A model generated the notes under the pieces. It ran no database searches. It was not told the DNA's origin and saw nothing but the letters and a program-made list of their open reading frames with translations. Of a stretch of DNA of 64,000 nt, positions 50,586 through 60,418 are shown one piece after another (within the stretch, counting starts at the first letter, position 1; each line of letters starts with the position of its first letter). The stretch comes from Geofilum rhodophaeum (GTDB taxonomy: Bacteria; Bacteroidota; Bacteroidia; Bacteroidales; Marinilabiliaceae): positions 1-64,000 of the forward strand of contig NZ_MWUJ01000008.1 in assembly GCF_002210225.1 (NCBI RefSeq). The letters are read 5' to 3'. Made by a program: the position numbers and the translations under genes.

Positions 50586-51887
50586 ATGCTGGAAAACATT
50601 TTGGAAAGCTCAGACGGACTGCGCACCTGGCTGCAAAACTTACTGATGTCCTGGCATTTGCCGGAGTGGACCTTCAACACCATTGATTTTAGTATTCGGG
50701 TGCTCGTTATGTGGGCGCTGAGTTACCTGGCTTACTTCATCACCAAAAAAGTATTGCTGTTTTACACCATCAAACTGGTACAAAAAACAAAATCAAAATA
50801 CGACGACTATCTGATTACCCGCAAGGTCTTTCATCGTTTCTCCCAACTGGCTCCGGGTCTGGTCATCTATCTTTTCAACGATGAGTTTTTCAGCCACTTT
50901 CCGGCCACCCAGAACATCCTGCATCAGCTCTCCGTAGTGTACATGATCTTTGTATTGTTTTGGTCCATTCAGGCCCTGTTCGCGGTGCTGGAAGACATTT
51001 ACAATGCCAAACCCTATGCGGTGGAGCGCCCCATCCGCAGCTACATTCAGCTGCTTAACCTCATTTCCTATGTCGTTGGCGCCCTCATCGTGGTATCCAT
51101 CTTATTTGAGGTAGAAGTCACCCGGATTTTTGCAGGTCTGGGTGCCATGGCGGCCGTGCTGATGCTGATTTTTAAAGACACCATCCTGGGCCTGGTAGCC
51201 GGGGTTCAACTCTCGGCCAACAAAATGATGCGGGTGGGCGACTGGATTTCAATGCCCTCACACAATGCCGACGGAACGGTGCTGGAAGTAACCCTGCATA
51301 CGGTAAAGGTCCAGAACTGGGACCGGACCATCACCACCATTCCTACCTACGCCTTGGTAACCAGCCCCTTCATGAACTGGAGGGGCATGGAAGAAGGGGG
51401 CGGTCGACGCATCATGCGGTCCATCAATGTGGATATGCGCAGTGTGCAATTCTGCACCCCCGAAATGCTCGAAAAATTCAAAAAAATCCATCACCTCAAA
51501 GACTACATCGAAAGTCGCCAACAAGAAATAGAGAAATACAACCAAACACACGGCATCGATGAGAGCGTGAAAGTCAACGGACGACGTATGACCAACCTGG
51601 GGGTTTTTCGCAAATACCTCGAAAATTATTGTACCCGTCACCCGCAACTCAATACCGACATGACCTTTCTGATTCGCCACCTGCAACCCAGTGAAAAGGG
51701 CATTCCCATCCAGGTCTACGTCTTCAGTGCCGAAAAATCCTGGCCCGTTTACGAATCGATTCAGGCCGACCTTTTCGACCACATTCTTGCCGTTATCCCG
51801 GAATTTGGTCTCCGAGTCTTCCAGGAGCCCTCGGGCGACGACATCCTCACTGCCGTCACCACCCTCCGGCAGCCCCCTGAGGTCTAG
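50586..51887 (+). CDS. MscS-type mechanosensitive ion channel, YbdG/MscM-like
   Basis: A 433-residue inner-membrane channel that opens under membrane tension. About five N-terminal helices (for example RVLVMWALSYLAYFITKKVLLFY, LSVVYMIFVLFWSIQALFAVLEDIY, LLNLISYVVGALIVVSILFEV) lead into the pore helix AGLGAMAAVLMLIFKDTILGLVAGVQL. The MscS beta domain follows (KMMRVGDWISMPSHNADGTVLEVTLHTVKVQNWDRTITTIPTYALVTSPFMNW). The YbdG-type C-terminal extension contains RRIMRSINVDM. ATG 50586. It is followed by repeats and a bidirectional terminator. Confidence 0.93.
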   Translation: MLENILESSDGLRTWLQNLLMSWHLPEWTFNTIDFSIRVLVMWALSYLAYFITKKVLLFYTIKLVQKTKSKYDDYLITRKVFHRFSQLAPGLVIYLFNDEFFSHFPATQNILHQLSVVYMIFVLFWSIQALFAVLEDIYNAKPYAVERPIRSYIQLLNLISYVVGALIVVSILFEVEVTRIFAGLGAMAAVLMLIFKDTILGLVAGVQLSANKMMRVGDWISMPSHNADGTVLEVTLHTVKVQNWDRTITTIPTYALVTSPFMNWRGMEEGGGRRIMRSINVDMRSVQFCTPEMLEKFKKIHHLKDYIESRQQEIEKYNQTHGIDESVKVNGRRMTNLGVFRKYLENYCTRHPQLNTDMTFLIRHLQPSEKGIPIQVYVFSAEKSWPVYESIQADLFDHILAVIPEFGLRVFQEPSGDDILTAVTTLRQPPEV

Positions 51888-51891
51888 GCTC

Positions 51892-52078
51892 GTGCGCCGG
51901 GAGCCCCGTGCGCAGGCCGGCCTCCGGCCAGCGCGCAAAAAAAAGGCAGCTCCGCTGCCGCGTGGACTTTAGTCCACTTGCAAGAACAGGCGCAAAGCGC
52001 CTGACCTATCCTTCCCAATCATAACCCAGGGTTTCAACCCTGGGAGGCTCGTGCGATGGCAAGCCGGCCTCCGGCCAG
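51892..52078. repeat. mosaic palindromic element, modules E-A-B-C-D-E
   Basis: The order is E (GGCCGGCCTCCGGCC with flanking TGCGC/GCGCA), A GGCAGCTCCGCTGCC (51945-51959), B GTGGACTTTAGTCCAC (51962-51977), C AGGCGCAAAGCGCCT (51988-52002), D CCCAGGGTTTCAACCCTGGG (52025-52044), then a second E. In this copy both arms of C carry the G-C version. It encodes no protein. Confidence 0.88.
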
Positions 52079-52082
52079 CGCA

Positions 52083-52112
52083 AAAAAAAGCGGACCTCAG
52101 TCCGCTTTTTTT
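52083..52112. terminator. bidirectional terminator between mscS-like and ahpC
   Basis: AAAAAAAGCGGAC / GTCCGCTTTTTTT with loop CTCA: a 6-bp G-C-rich stem flanked by A and T runs, so it can act on both strands of this convergent pair. Confidence 0.9.
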
Positions 52113-52132
52113 GTGCTGCTCTACCTCCTCGC

Positions 52133-52765
52133 TTAGTTCTTTCCAAGATACTCAGAGATGCCTTCCTGGGTGGCCTTCAAGCCTTCAGAACCTTTGTGCC
52201 AGTCGGCGGGACAAACCTCTCCGTTCTCTTCAAAAAACTGGAGGGCATCCACCATACGCAAAGTCTCGTCCACGCTGCGACCCAGTGGCATATCGTTCAC
52301 CACCTGGTGACGCACCACCCCTTCCTTGTCGATCAGAAACAGACCACGATAAGCGGCAGGCTCGCCATTGAAAACCAACTGACCTTCGTCGTTGAAATCG
52401 TACTCACCGGCCAATACATCAAAACTGTCGGCAATGGTCAAGGCTGCATCGGCAACCAAGGGGAACTTTACACCCTTAATACCGCCTTCTTTCTTCTCGG
52501 TCTGCAACCACTTCCAGTGCGAAAACTCTGAGTCGGTGGAGGCGCCCACTACAGCCACATTGCGCTGCTCAAACTCGGCAATCTTGTCCTGAAAGGCAAT
52601 AATTTCGGTGGGACACACAAAAGTGAAGTCCTTAGGATAAAAGAAAAATACCACGTACTGCTTTCCAATGTACTGGTCTAAAGAGAAATTTTCAACCATC
52701 TCGTGTCCATTAACTACGGCCTTGGCTGAAAACACAGGCGCTTTTTTTCCAACTAATACAGACAT
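52133..52765 (-). CDS. peroxiredoxin, AhpC/2-Cys type
   Basis: A 210-residue thiol peroxidase that reduces hydrogen peroxide and organic peroxides. The peroxidatic Cys51 lies in the signature FFYPKDFTFVCPTE and the resolving Cys185 in NGEVCPADWHKG, followed by a short tail ending in YLGKN. ASTDSEFSHWKW is also typical of the AhpC branch. No AhpF-like reductase gene is in the window. ATG 52765. Its upstream region (52766-52941, AT-rich, with a 6-bp ATGCTT/AAGCAT hairpin at about 52821-52836) contains no clear promoter beyond TATCTTTA at 52858-52851. A repeat cluster begins 177 bases upstream of the start. Confidence 0.93.
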   Translation of the reverse strand: MSVLVGKKAPVFSAKAVVNGHEMVENFSLDQYIGKQYVVFFFYPKDFTFVCPTEIIAFQDKIAEFEQRNVAVVGASTDSEFSHWKWLQTEKKEGGIKGVKFPLVADAALTIADSFDVLAGEYDFNDEGQLVFNGEPAAYRGLFLIDKEGVVRHQVVNDMPLGRSVDETLRMVDALQFFEENGEVCPADWHKGSEGLKATQEGISEYLGKN

Positions 52766-52941
52766 ACAATCGTTTTTTTTGGTAATTGTTATTATTTATT
52801 GATGAATCACTTACGATCAAATGCTTCAAAAAGCATTACACCAACAAAATTAAAGATATACCCCCAGCCAACAAAGTATTTAAGTATTTTTATACCTAAA
52901 CAAAACTCTATCGCATATAAAGGGGGCTTATAAGCTGGCCA

Positions 52942-53040
52942 GGCTCGTGCGCCGGCAGGCCCCCGGCCAGCGCGCACAAAAAGGCAGCTCCGCTGCCGCG
53001 TGGACTTTAGTCCACTTGCAAAAACAGGCGCAAAGCGCCT
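52942..53040. repeat. palindromic modules E-A-B-C
   Basis: E variant (52942-52977), A GGCAGCTCCGCTGCC (52983-52997), B GTGGACTTTAGTCCAC (53000-53015), C AGGCGCAAAGCGCCT (53026-53040). The D position is taken by the 125-bp array that starts at 53061. Confidence 0.87.
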
Positions 53041-53060
53041 GACCATTTCCTCCCAATCAT

Positions 53061-53560
53061 AACCCAGGCATAGCAACCCCTTCTTTGAAAACCATAAGCA
53101 TTGGGGCACGGGTGCACCATAGCGGCGGACTTCAGTCCGCTTACAAGAACAGGCGCAAAGCGCCTGACCTATTCCTCCCAATCATAACCCAGGCATAGCA
53201 ACCCCTTCTTTGAAAACCATAAGCATTGGGGCACGGGTGCACCATAGCGGCGGACTTCAGTCCGCTTACAAGAACAGGCGCAAAGCGCCTGACCTATTCC
53301 TCCCAATCATAACCCAGGCATAGCAACCCCTTCTTTGAAAACCATAAGCATTGGGGCACGGGTGCACCATAGCGGCGGACTTCAGTCCGCTTACAAGAAC
53401 AGGCGCAAAGCGCCTGACCTATTCCTCCCAATCATAACCCAGGCATAGCAACCCCTTCTTTGAAAACCATAAGCATTGGGGCACGGGTGCACCATAGCGG
53501 CGGACTTCAGTCCGCTTACAAGAACAGGCGCAAAGCGCCTGACCTATTCCTCCCAATCAT
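53061..53560. repeat. four identical 125-bp tandem repeats
   Basis: Units start at 53061, 53186, 53311 and 53436, each 125 bp and identical by eye. Each unit starts with a truncated D module (AACCCAGG), has about 50 bases of unique sequence, then module B in the compensated form GCGGACTTCAGTCCGC and module C AGGCGCAAAGCGCCT. The array has no spacers, so it is not a CRISPR. With its flanks it fills most of the ahpC-pepT gap (52766-53626), which has no gene. Confidence 0.95.
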
Positions 53561-53562
53561 AA

Positions 53563-53615
53563 CCCAGGGTTTCAACCCTGGGGGGCCTGGGAGACCCTGG
53601 GAGACCCTGGGAAAC
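53563..53615. repeat. terminal D module and 10-bp repeats
   Basis: D palindrome CCCAGGGTTTCAACCCTGGG (53563-53582) closes the 125-bp array. CCTGGGAGAC is then repeated at 53586 and 53596, with a variant at 53606, reaching to within 12 bases of the pepT stop. Confidence 0.8.
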
Positions 53616-53626
53616 CCCCCCTCTCC

Positions 53627-54865
53627 TCAGCCCTCCGCTACCCTATACCCCGGCGCCATCTGTGCAATCTGCAAGATGACTTCCACCGCTTTTTCCATAC
53701 TGGGAATGGGCACAAACTCAAAGCGACCATGAAAGTTGTGGCCACCGGCAAAGATGTTGGGCGTAGGCAAACCCATATAGGAAAGTCGCGCACCATCGGT
53801 CCCTCCACGTATGGGCAACACCTTGGGTTCCACACCCGCCTTAAGCATCGCTTCCCGGGCCAACTCCACAATATACATCAGCGGCTCAATCTTTTCCCGC
53901 ATATTGTAGTACTGATCGTTCATCTCCATAACTACCGTAGCCGCACCAAACTCGGCATTCACCTTATTGACCAGGTGCTGCAGCTCCCGCTTCCGATTCT
54001 CAAAGCGGTCCCTGTCAAAGTCCCTGATGATAAAGAGCAGTTCCGTTTTCTCCACGTCCCCGTTGAAGGACATCAGGTGATAAAAACCCTCATAACCATC
54101 GGTGTGCTCGGGCGTCTCGTGTCGCGGCAGCATACCCACCAACTGATTGGCAATACGCATGGAATTCCGCATTTTCCCCCGGGCATAACCCGGATGTACA
54201 TTGCGTCCGTGTACGGTAATTTTGGCCATGGCGGCATTGAAGTTCTCAAACTCCAATTCACCAATCTCGCCGCCATCCAGGGTGTAAGCAAAATCGGCAC
54301 CAAAACCCGACACATCAAAATGATCGGCACCCTGACCAATTTCCTCATCGGGGGTAAAGGCGATGCGAATCTTCCCGTGCTTAATCTCCGGATGCGCCAA
54401 AAGGTACTCCATCGCAGAGATGATTTCTGCCACCCCGGCCTTATCGTCGGCGCCCAAAAGGGTATGCCCATCGGTGCATATCAGGTCCTGCCCCACATAG
54501 TTTTTCAATTCAGGAAACTCGTCGGGTTTCAGCCACAGTCCCTCCTCTGCATCCAGGGCAATGTCGCCCCCATCGTAATTCTTAACGATTTGCGGCTTCA
54601 CATGCTTTCCGCTGAAATCGGGACTGGTATCCAGGTGGGCAATAAAGCCCACAACCGGTCCCTCGCCTCCATTGTTGGCGGGCAAGGTGGCGGTCAGGTA
54701 ACCATTGTCGTCGACCTGCACCTCCGAAAGACCAATGCGCTTGAGCTCATCTACCAAATAGCGGGCAAAAAACATCTGCCCGGGGGTACTGGGCGTTAAG
54801 CCGGTATTCATGTCCGATTGCGTGTCGAAGGACACGTATTCTAAAAAGCGTTCGGTTAATGTCAT
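53627..54865 (-). CDS. pepT: peptidase T (tripeptide aminopeptidase)
   Basis: A 412-residue M20B zinc peptidase releasing the N-terminal residue from tripeptides in the cytoplasm. Metal and catalytic motifs are clear: [63 protein letters not shown], and [28 protein letters not shown]. Start ATG 54865 is chosen for normal family length; the frame is open to a TTG/ATG 57 bases upstream. The 228-residue unknown gene ends 25 bases upstream, so the two are probably co-transcribed. Confidence 0.95.
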   Translation of the reverse strand: MTLTERFLEYVSFDTQSDMNTGLTPSTPGQMFFARYLVDELKRIGLSEVQVDDNGYLTATLPANNGGEGPVVGFIAHLDTSPDFSGKHVKPQIVKNYDGGDIALDAEEGLWLKPDEFPELKNYVGQDLICTDGHTLLGADDKAGVAEIISAMEYLLAHPEIKHGKIRIAFTPDEEIGQGADHFDVSGFGADFAYTLDGGEIGELEFENFNAAMAKITVHGRNVHPGYARGKMRNSMRIANQLVGMLPRHETPEHTDGYEGFYHLMSFNGDVEKTELLFIIRDFDRDRFENRKRELQHLVNKVNAEFGAATVVMEMNDQYYNMREKIEPLMYIVELAREAMLKAGVEPKVLPIRGGTDGARLSYMGLPTPNIFAGGHNFHGRFEFVPIPSMEKAVEVILQIAQMAPGYRVAEG

Positions 54866-54890
54866 ATCCTTGTATTTTACTGTTCCATTA

Positions 54891-55577
54891 TTACTGCTGC
54901 ACATCGTCGCTTTTAAACACAAAGCCCAGGCGCTTCCCCGTGCGTTGCCGCGACTGCATAATCTCCTCGCTGAGTTGAGCCATGGTCAGTACACTCATAT
55001 TCTCATAGGGCGGCACCAACAAATCAAACTCCAAAGAATACAGCATCGCAGTCTCCACAATCTTCTGCCAATTGTCCCCATCAAGCTCGGCCTTTCCAAA
55101 ACCACTTACCCCCATGCTGCGCTGCCGCTTTCCCTCTACAAAAAAAGCCCTTTCCCGATTCACAAAAACCCGGGCCACCATATAGCCCAAATCATCGGGC
55201 CGTCCGTAACGGAAGGAATCGTACAAGAAATTGTAAATATTGATGACGCCGGTATAAGCCCGGGCCATATTTTCCTTAGCATAATCCTGCTCCCACACTT
55301 TATGTTCGCGGTCGAACATAAAGGCATTGGTATGCATAAAAAACACCAGTACATCGCCGGCCACCTTCAACTTAGCCACATGTGCCCCCACTTCTTCATA
55401 TTGCAAAAGCAAGCGTTCATCCTTATCCATCAACCCGGGATTAAACCTATCGGGAAAAGTCTGCAATACCTCCTTCAGCTCACCAAAAGAGGCCAAAGTG
55501 GTATCAAACACGCCCTGTTTAAGGGCTGCACGGGTACTGAGTTGCTCACTGATGCGTTCCTGCAAAGATGTTTTCAT
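54891..55577 (-). CDS. conserved hypothetical protein of unknown function
   Basis: I do not recognise this 228-residue family. It has no signal peptide, no membrane helix and one region of strong beta/alpha mix ([88 protein letters not shown]). Charged, non-repetitive composition suggests a folded cytoplasmic protein. The C-terminal [22 protein letters not shown] is helical. ATG 55577 has a TATTTTCG box (55609-55602) 25 bases upstream. It precedes pepT by 25 bases; no function is inferred from that. Confidence 0.8.
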   Translation of the reverse strand: MKTSLQERISEQLSTRAALKQGVFDTTLASFGELKEVLQTFPDRFNPGLMDKDERLLLQYEEVGAHVAKLKVAGDVLVFFMHTNAFMFDREHKVWEQDYAKENMARAYTGVINIYNFLYDSFRYGRPDDLGYMVARVFVNRERAFFVEGKRQRSMGVSGFGKAELDGDNWQKIVETAMLYSLEFDLLVPPYENMSVLTMAQLSEEIMQSRQRTGKRLGFVFKSDDVQQ

Positions 55578-55645
55578 AGGGAAGAGTTTCTTGTAACTCT
55601 ACGAAAATACAAGAAAAGCGTGAAAAACCGCACCCTGAGCCCTTC

Positions 55646-55671
55646 AAAAAAAAAGCAGCCACCCGGCTGCT
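55646..55671 (-). terminator. terminator of the LamG-GH43 gene
   Basis: On the minus strand AGCAGCC / GGCTGCT (7-bp stem, 4-base loop GGGT) is followed by a run of nine T residues (55654-55646), just after the stop at 55700. Confidence 0.88.
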
Positions 55672-55699
55672 CCTAAAAAAAGACCCATTTGAAGGGGCA

Positions 55700-57886
55700 T
55701 CAACGTCCCCACTTGGCCAATATGGCCGCCCGCTCTGCACTTGTTATCGGAATAACGGTACCATGACGTGGATGAAAATCCATAGAAACCTTATCATCAA
55801 TAATTCGAAAATTATCTAAGTCCCTGGTTTGGGTAAACTGATAAGTTCCTCGCGAATATACATCGTACATCAGAACGTACTCATCGGTATTTATCAAACG
55901 GTAAATACACGCCCCCTCAACCGCATCGTTCGTTTGTTGCAGGTAGGGATCCAAAACCTCGTAACCCGCTGTAAGCTTATCAGACACCGCCTTCTTAATC
56001 CCGTTTCCGGCACCTTCCGTTTTAAAGAAAAGGTTATAAACACCATCTTTATAAACAATATCCCCATCTATACAGGCCACCTCATCGGGATGATAAAGCA
56101 ATTGTTGGGGAGCGGACTCTAAACCAGTAAAATCGGCATTGGCGTAGGCATAATAAATGATGTCGTAACCTCCGGGTTGCAACATCGAAAAGTACACCAT
56201 CATCTTCCCCTTTTCCTCGTCGTAATAACTCTGGGGAGCCCAAACCCGCAGCACATCACCATATTCATTGGGGAACAGCTCAGCAATATTCACCACGCTA
56301 TGGGTCCAGTTAATCAGGTCGTCCGATTTTAAAAACACCATCGCATTGTTGCCCGACCAGCCATCACGAGGCACATAAAGATCGGTCACCACCATATAAA
56401 AACTGCCATCAGGCCCCCTCAAAATGTGCGGATCACGCACCCCTCCACGCGAGCTGATGGTATCGGCTGCTGCTATAGGTTGGTTGTTGTTCAAAGCCTT
56501 AAAATTATAGCCATCGTCGCTCAAGGCATAGAAAATAGCCTCTTCACCGGGACCGTTTCCAATAAAATAGGAAAACAAATAACCTACATAAGCTTCATCT
56601 TCAGCTACATTCACTTCAAAATCACGCTGCACACTGGCATTGCCCTTGGCTGCGGTTGCGGTTAGTGTTACAGATAAGCCTCCACTTCCATGCGGTGCCA
56701 GCTGCAACAATTTCCCTTCGTTCGACAAAAGCTCAGTTTGTGAAGACGACCAACTGATTTCAGAACCCTCTATCCCGACTTTCGGTAATTCCACATCCGA
56801 CCGCAAATTCACAACATTGTAAGGAAGTACTATTTGATCGGCATCCCTTTGAACCGAAACGGCATCATCAAACCAGGGAAGGACAGTCACTTTAAAACTG
56901 CGTTCAACCTTTTGACGGTCCTTCTGCAAAAGAGCCCTTAAAGTGACCTCGACAGGCTCCGATCCCACAGCAGGACGCTGCACAACACCACGGGGACTAA
57001 GCACCTCAGGATTTGAAGAATGCCAGCTAACAGCCATCCCCTGACCCAAATGCGCAGGCAAATCAAGGTTGCTCACCCAGTCGTGGGCCGACAAATCCGC
57101 CATAGCCTTTGCAGCTGCTTCGAGCTGCAAGCCAACAACAGCCTCTTGCAAACGAGTGGCAGTCGGTTTAAAACGCTTCAAATCCTCCACCTCTAAAGCC
57201 CTGTTGTAAACTCTAAAATCGGCCATCTTAGCCCCCTTTAAATACTGATCTCCACGATAAACCGACTTCCCAAGGAAATTATGTGTAGTAGCGCCCAGTT
57301 CCGAAGGCGTCAGGGTAAAGGTACCCCGGGCTACCTGTTCCCCATCAAGGTAAATGTGCCCCAAACCCCTGGCCTGAATATAAGCTACATGATGCCATCT
57401 GCCGCGTGGGAAGGGACGGCGACCATTAGCCACCTGCTCGCCCGACCAGTGACGACGCGAAGCAACAAAACTGGTCGTACGCGCCGATAAAAACATCGAG
57501 CCGTTTTGGTCCTCCGCCATATTGTCCGAATTCCCAAAACACCATACAAAATTACCATGAGCAGCCAAGTCATTGCTTTCCTCAACATACAAATAAAGAG
57601 CCACGGTAAAATCCTTGAGACTGCCCACCAATTCACCAGTGGCAGATCCCATGTCCAAAAACCCGTTATCGCTGCCCAAATTGAGCACACCCACTCCAGC
57701 TAGTTTCTCCACGGAAGCTCCATTATGCAGGCTGGCGTCAAAACCATTGCCACTTTTATCCGGAACCACCGTCCCGCCGCGCTTTAAGCGACCAAAGTCG
57801 TAATGCAGACTAAGGCCCTCCTCCTTGACACAGGACGAAAGTCCAACCACAAGAAGCGCCCCCAACACCCAGGTTAACCTTTTCAT
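55700..57886 (-). CDS. LamG - Ig-like - GH43 glycoside hydrolase lipoprotein
   Basis: A 728-residue lipoprotein (lipobox GLSSC, Cys19). Residues about 30-235 form a LamG/concanavalin-type sugar-binding domain (LHYDFGRLKRGGTVVPDKSGNGFDASLHNGA, WHHVAYIQ, GAKMADFRVYNRAL). Two bacterial Ig-like segments follow (AMAVSWHSSNPEVLSPRGVVQRP; EISWSSSQTELLSNEGKL). The C-terminal part (about 425-728) is a GH43-type five-bladed propeller with GGVRDPHILRGPDGSFYMVVTD (catalytic base Asp) and WAPQSYYDEEKGKMMVYFS. Related modular enzymes cut arabinan or xylan side chains; the substrate is inferred only from the family. ATG 57886; GATCTTTG lies upstream as a weak promoter. Confidence 0.85.
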   Translation of the reverse strand: MKRLTWVLGALLVVGLSSCVKEEGLSLHYDFGRLKRGGTVVPDKSGNGFDASLHNGASVEKLAGVGVLNLGSDNGFLDMGSATGELVGSLKDFTVALYLYVEESNDLAAHGNFVWCFGNSDNMAEDQNGSMFLSARTTSFVASRRHWSGEQVANGRRPFPRGRWHHVAYIQARGLGHIYLDGEQVARGTFTLTPSELGATTHNFLGKSVYRGDQYLKGAKMADFRVYNRALEVEDLKRFKPTATRLQEAVVGLQLEAAAKAMADLSAHDWVSNLDLPAHLGQGMAVSWHSSNPEVLSPRGVVQRPAVGSEPVEVTLRALLQKDRQKVERSFKVTVLPWFDDAVSVQRDADQIVLPYNVVNLRSDVELPKVGIEGSEISWSSSQTELLSNEGKLLQLAPHGSGGLSVTLTATAAKGNASVQRDFEVNVAEDEAYVGYLFSYFIGNGPGEEAIFYALSDDGYNFKALNNNQPIAAADTISSRGGVRDPHILRGPDGSFYMVVTDLYVPRDGWSGNNAMVFLKSDDLINWTHSVVNIAELFPNEYGDVLRVWAPQSYYDEEKGKMMVYFSMLQPGGYDIIYYAYANADFTGLESAPQQLLYHPDEVACIDGDIVYKDGVYNLFFKTEGAGNGIKKAVSDKLTAGYEVLDPYLQQTNDAVEGACIYRLINTDEYVLMYDVYSRGTYQFTQTRDLDNFRIIDDKVSMDFHPRHGTVIPITSAERAAILAKWGR

Positions 57887-58112
57887 AAGCTTAAATAATT
57901 TGATGGTAGAATACAAAGATCAAATGCTTAGACCTAAAAACCTGTCCTAAAATCGACCAGAACTGTTCTTTTTTCTGCAAAAGCTGCCGCATCGATCAAA
58001 AATTAAAAGAGTCATTTTTTAACTTTTTCGATAAAAGAAGCCACTTATTCCATTTTGAAAACAGGAAATAACCGAAAATACTATCTTGCCAAAAAATCAA
58101 GAAACAACTATA

Positions 58113-60344
58113 ATGAAGGGATTTGTACTCCTGCTGTTTTGCGTCCTCTCTGCAGGGGCCATGGCCCAATACAGCGCCGAAGATTACCAACGGGCCGACT
58201 CTGTGTCGCGCTTTAACAATATGGTGTACAACACCATTTCTGAATCGGGCTGGGTCCCCAACACCCAGGTGCTGTGGTATGCCCTTAAAACCCGGGAAGG
58301 AAGGACCTGGTATGTGGCCCAAGCCGACAGTGCAACAACACGTCGGGCTTTTGACCATGAGCGACTGGGTCGCTTACTGCAGCAGACCAACGAAAAGAAA
58401 AGCTTTAAGCCTGAGGAGCTGCCGCTGCAAAATGTGAACTTTAGTGCGGGACTCGACACCCTCACCTTTGAAATGGACAACCTCAAGTGGCTGTGCGATT
58501 TAAACAGCTACACCCTGAAGGCAACCGGCAAGGTAAAGAAGCGCAACAACTATGGACATTGGGGAAAAACCACCGATGAACTGAGTCAGGGAGCAGTAAG
58601 GTCGCCCGACAGTACCTGGGTGGCCTTCATTCGCGATTACAATGTGTATATTCGGCATCAAAACACCAAAGAAGAGTACCAGTTGAGCTTCGACGGGGCA
58701 AAAGGCGACACCTACTCCTCCTTCCTGGTTTGGTCGCCCGACTCCAGATTTTTGGCGACCAATAAGGTACGCCTTCACGAGAAACAATTCATTCGCTACA
58801 TAGAAGCAGCACCTGCCGGCCAGTTGCAACCCAAGCTGCACGAGCTCGAATACCTGAAACCGGGCGACGCCTTACCGGTTAAGAGACCTGCGCTCTTTAA
58901 CGTGAACGAAAAAGAACAAATCCCTTTAGCGACCAAAGACTTTGAACACCAATACAGCTTAAGCGGTCCCCAATGGTACAGCGACAGTCGCGGTTTCACC
59001 TTCGAATTCAACGAAAGGGGGCACCAGCGCTACCAAGTGGTGGAGGTTAATGCCGAAACAGGCGCAGTCCGCATTTTGATAGATGAAAAAAGCACCACCT
59101 TTATCGATTACAGCGGAAAGCGTTACCGCCACGATTTAAACGACGGGACAGAGATTATTTGGGCCTCTGAAAGAGATGGTTGGAATCACCTGTATTTGTA
59201 CAACAGCCAAAAGGGCAAAGCCCGGGCCATTACTTCCGGCCAATGGGTGGTGCGCGGGGTGGACCATGTAGATGAGAAAGATCGCCAGCTGGTCTTCCGA
59301 GCCGGAGGCGTCCAGCCCGACGAAGATCCTTACAACGTCCACTATTACCGCATTGGCCTGGACGGAAAAGGACTCCGCCACCTGACGCCAGAAACAGGGC
59401 ATCATCAAGCCTCCTTCTCGCACAACCAACGCTATCTGTTGGACACCTGGTCCACCCCCGAAACACCACCTGTAAGTGTGTTGCGGGACGCACTGAACGG
59501 CGATACGATAATGACACTGGCCAGGGCCGACATCAGCGCGCTCGAAAAGGAAGGCTGGAAGGCTCCGGAAGTCTTTGTAGCGAAAGGACGAGACGGCAGC
59601 ACCGACATTTGGGGCAACATCTACCGCCCCACCCATTTCAATCCGGAAAAAACCTACCCCATAGTCGAATACATTTACGCCGGTCCCCACAGCTCCTTTG
59701 TCCAAAAAAGTTTCAGCGCCCACATGGGCGCCTTCAGCAGTCTGGCCGAACTGGGCTTTATCGTCGTTCAAATCGATGGCATGGGAACCAGCAACCGCTC
59801 CAAAGCCTTTCACGATGTATGCTGGAAAAACCTGAAAGACGCAGGTTTTCCGGACCGTATTGCCTGGATCAAGGCTGCAGCAGAGAAGTACTCTTGGATG
59901 GACACCACCAGAGTGGGCATATACGGGGCATCGGCAGGGGGACAAAGTGCTATGGGGGCCTTATTGTTTCATCCCGACTTTTATAAAGCAGCCGTGGCCT
60001 CTTCGGGCTGTCACGACAATCGAATGGATAAAATTTGGTGGAACGAGCAATGGATGGGCTACCCCGTGGGGCCACACTATGAAGCTTCATCCAATGTTGT
60101 CAACGCCCACCTACTGCAGGGCAAGCTGCTGTTGATCAACGGCGAAATCGACAATAACGTGGATCCGGCCTCTACCATGCAGGTGGCTTCGGCACTAATA
60201 AAAGCAGAAAAAGAATTTGAACTGCTGATCTTACCCTCAGTAGGACACACCCTCGGGGGCAGTTATGGAGAACGCAAACGAAGGGACTTCTTTATCAGAC
60301 ATCTGCGTAACGAAGAGCCCCCCGCCTGGAACCAAAGCCAATAA
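58113..60344 (+). CDS. dipeptidyl-peptidase IV-like S9 serine peptidase
   Basis: A 743-residue exported peptidase (signal [19 protein letters not shown]) with an N-terminal eight-bladed beta-propeller typical of S9B (repeats such as [52 protein letters not shown]) and a C-terminal alpha/beta-hydrolase domain. The catalytic triad reads Ser607 in [12 protein letters not shown], Asp684 in NNVDPAST and His712 in VGHTLGG. It probably releases dipeptides from extracellular peptides. Start ATG 58113 is placed at the signal peptide. It is convergent with proS and divergent from the GH43 lipoprotein gene. Confidence 0.93.
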   Translation: MKGFVLLLFCVLSAGAMAQYSAEDYQRADSVSRFNNMVYNTISESGWVPNTQVLWYALKTREGRTWYVAQADSATTRRAFDHERLGRLLQQTNEKKSFKPEELPLQNVNFSAGLDTLTFEMDNLKWLCDLNSYTLKATGKVKKRNNYGHWGKTTDELSQGAVRSPDSTWVAFIRDYNVYIRHQNTKEEYQLSFDGAKGDTYSSFLVWSPDSRFLATNKVRLHEKQFIRYIEAAPAGQLQPKLHELEYLKPGDALPVKRPALFNVNEKEQIPLATKDFEHQYSLSGPQWYSDSRGFTFEFNERGHQRYQVVEVNAETGAVRILIDEKSTTFIDYSGKRYRHDLNDGTEIIWASERDGWNHLYLYNSQKGKARAITSGQWVVRGVDHVDEKDRQLVFRAGGVQPDEDPYNVHYYRIGLDGKGLRHLTPETGHHQASFSHNQRYLLDTWSTPETPPVSVLRDALNGDTIMTLARADISALEKEGWKAPEVFVAKGRDGSTDIWGNIYRPTHFNPEKTYPIVEYIYAGPHSSFVQKSFSAHMGAFSSLAELGFIVVQIDGMGTSNRSKAFHDVCWKNLKDAGFPDRIAWIKAAAEKYSWMDTTRVGIYGASAGGQSAMGALLFHPDFYKAAVASSGCHDNRMDKIWWNEQWMGYPVGPHYEASSNVVNAHLLQGKLLLINGEIDNNVDPASTMQVASALIKAEKEFELLILPSVGHTLGGSYGERKRRDFFIRHLRNEEPPAWNQSQ

Positions 60345-60362
60345 GCATCAAAATGGCATGCG

Positions 60363-60395
60363 AAAAAGGGCCCCTCCGAAATACGGAAGGGCCCT
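60363..60395 (-). terminator. terminator of proS
   Basis: On the minus strand AGGGCCCT and TCCG/CGGA segments form a stem of about 12 bp with a small internal mismatch. A run of five T residues follows at 60367-60363. Confidence 0.75.
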
Positions 60396-60418
60396 TCAAG
60401 TATCTGGCTCCAGCCAAC

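Noticed and set aside
53061-53560. Possible CRISPR array
   Set aside because: The 125-bp units are contiguous and identical, without variable spacers, and no cas gene is present.
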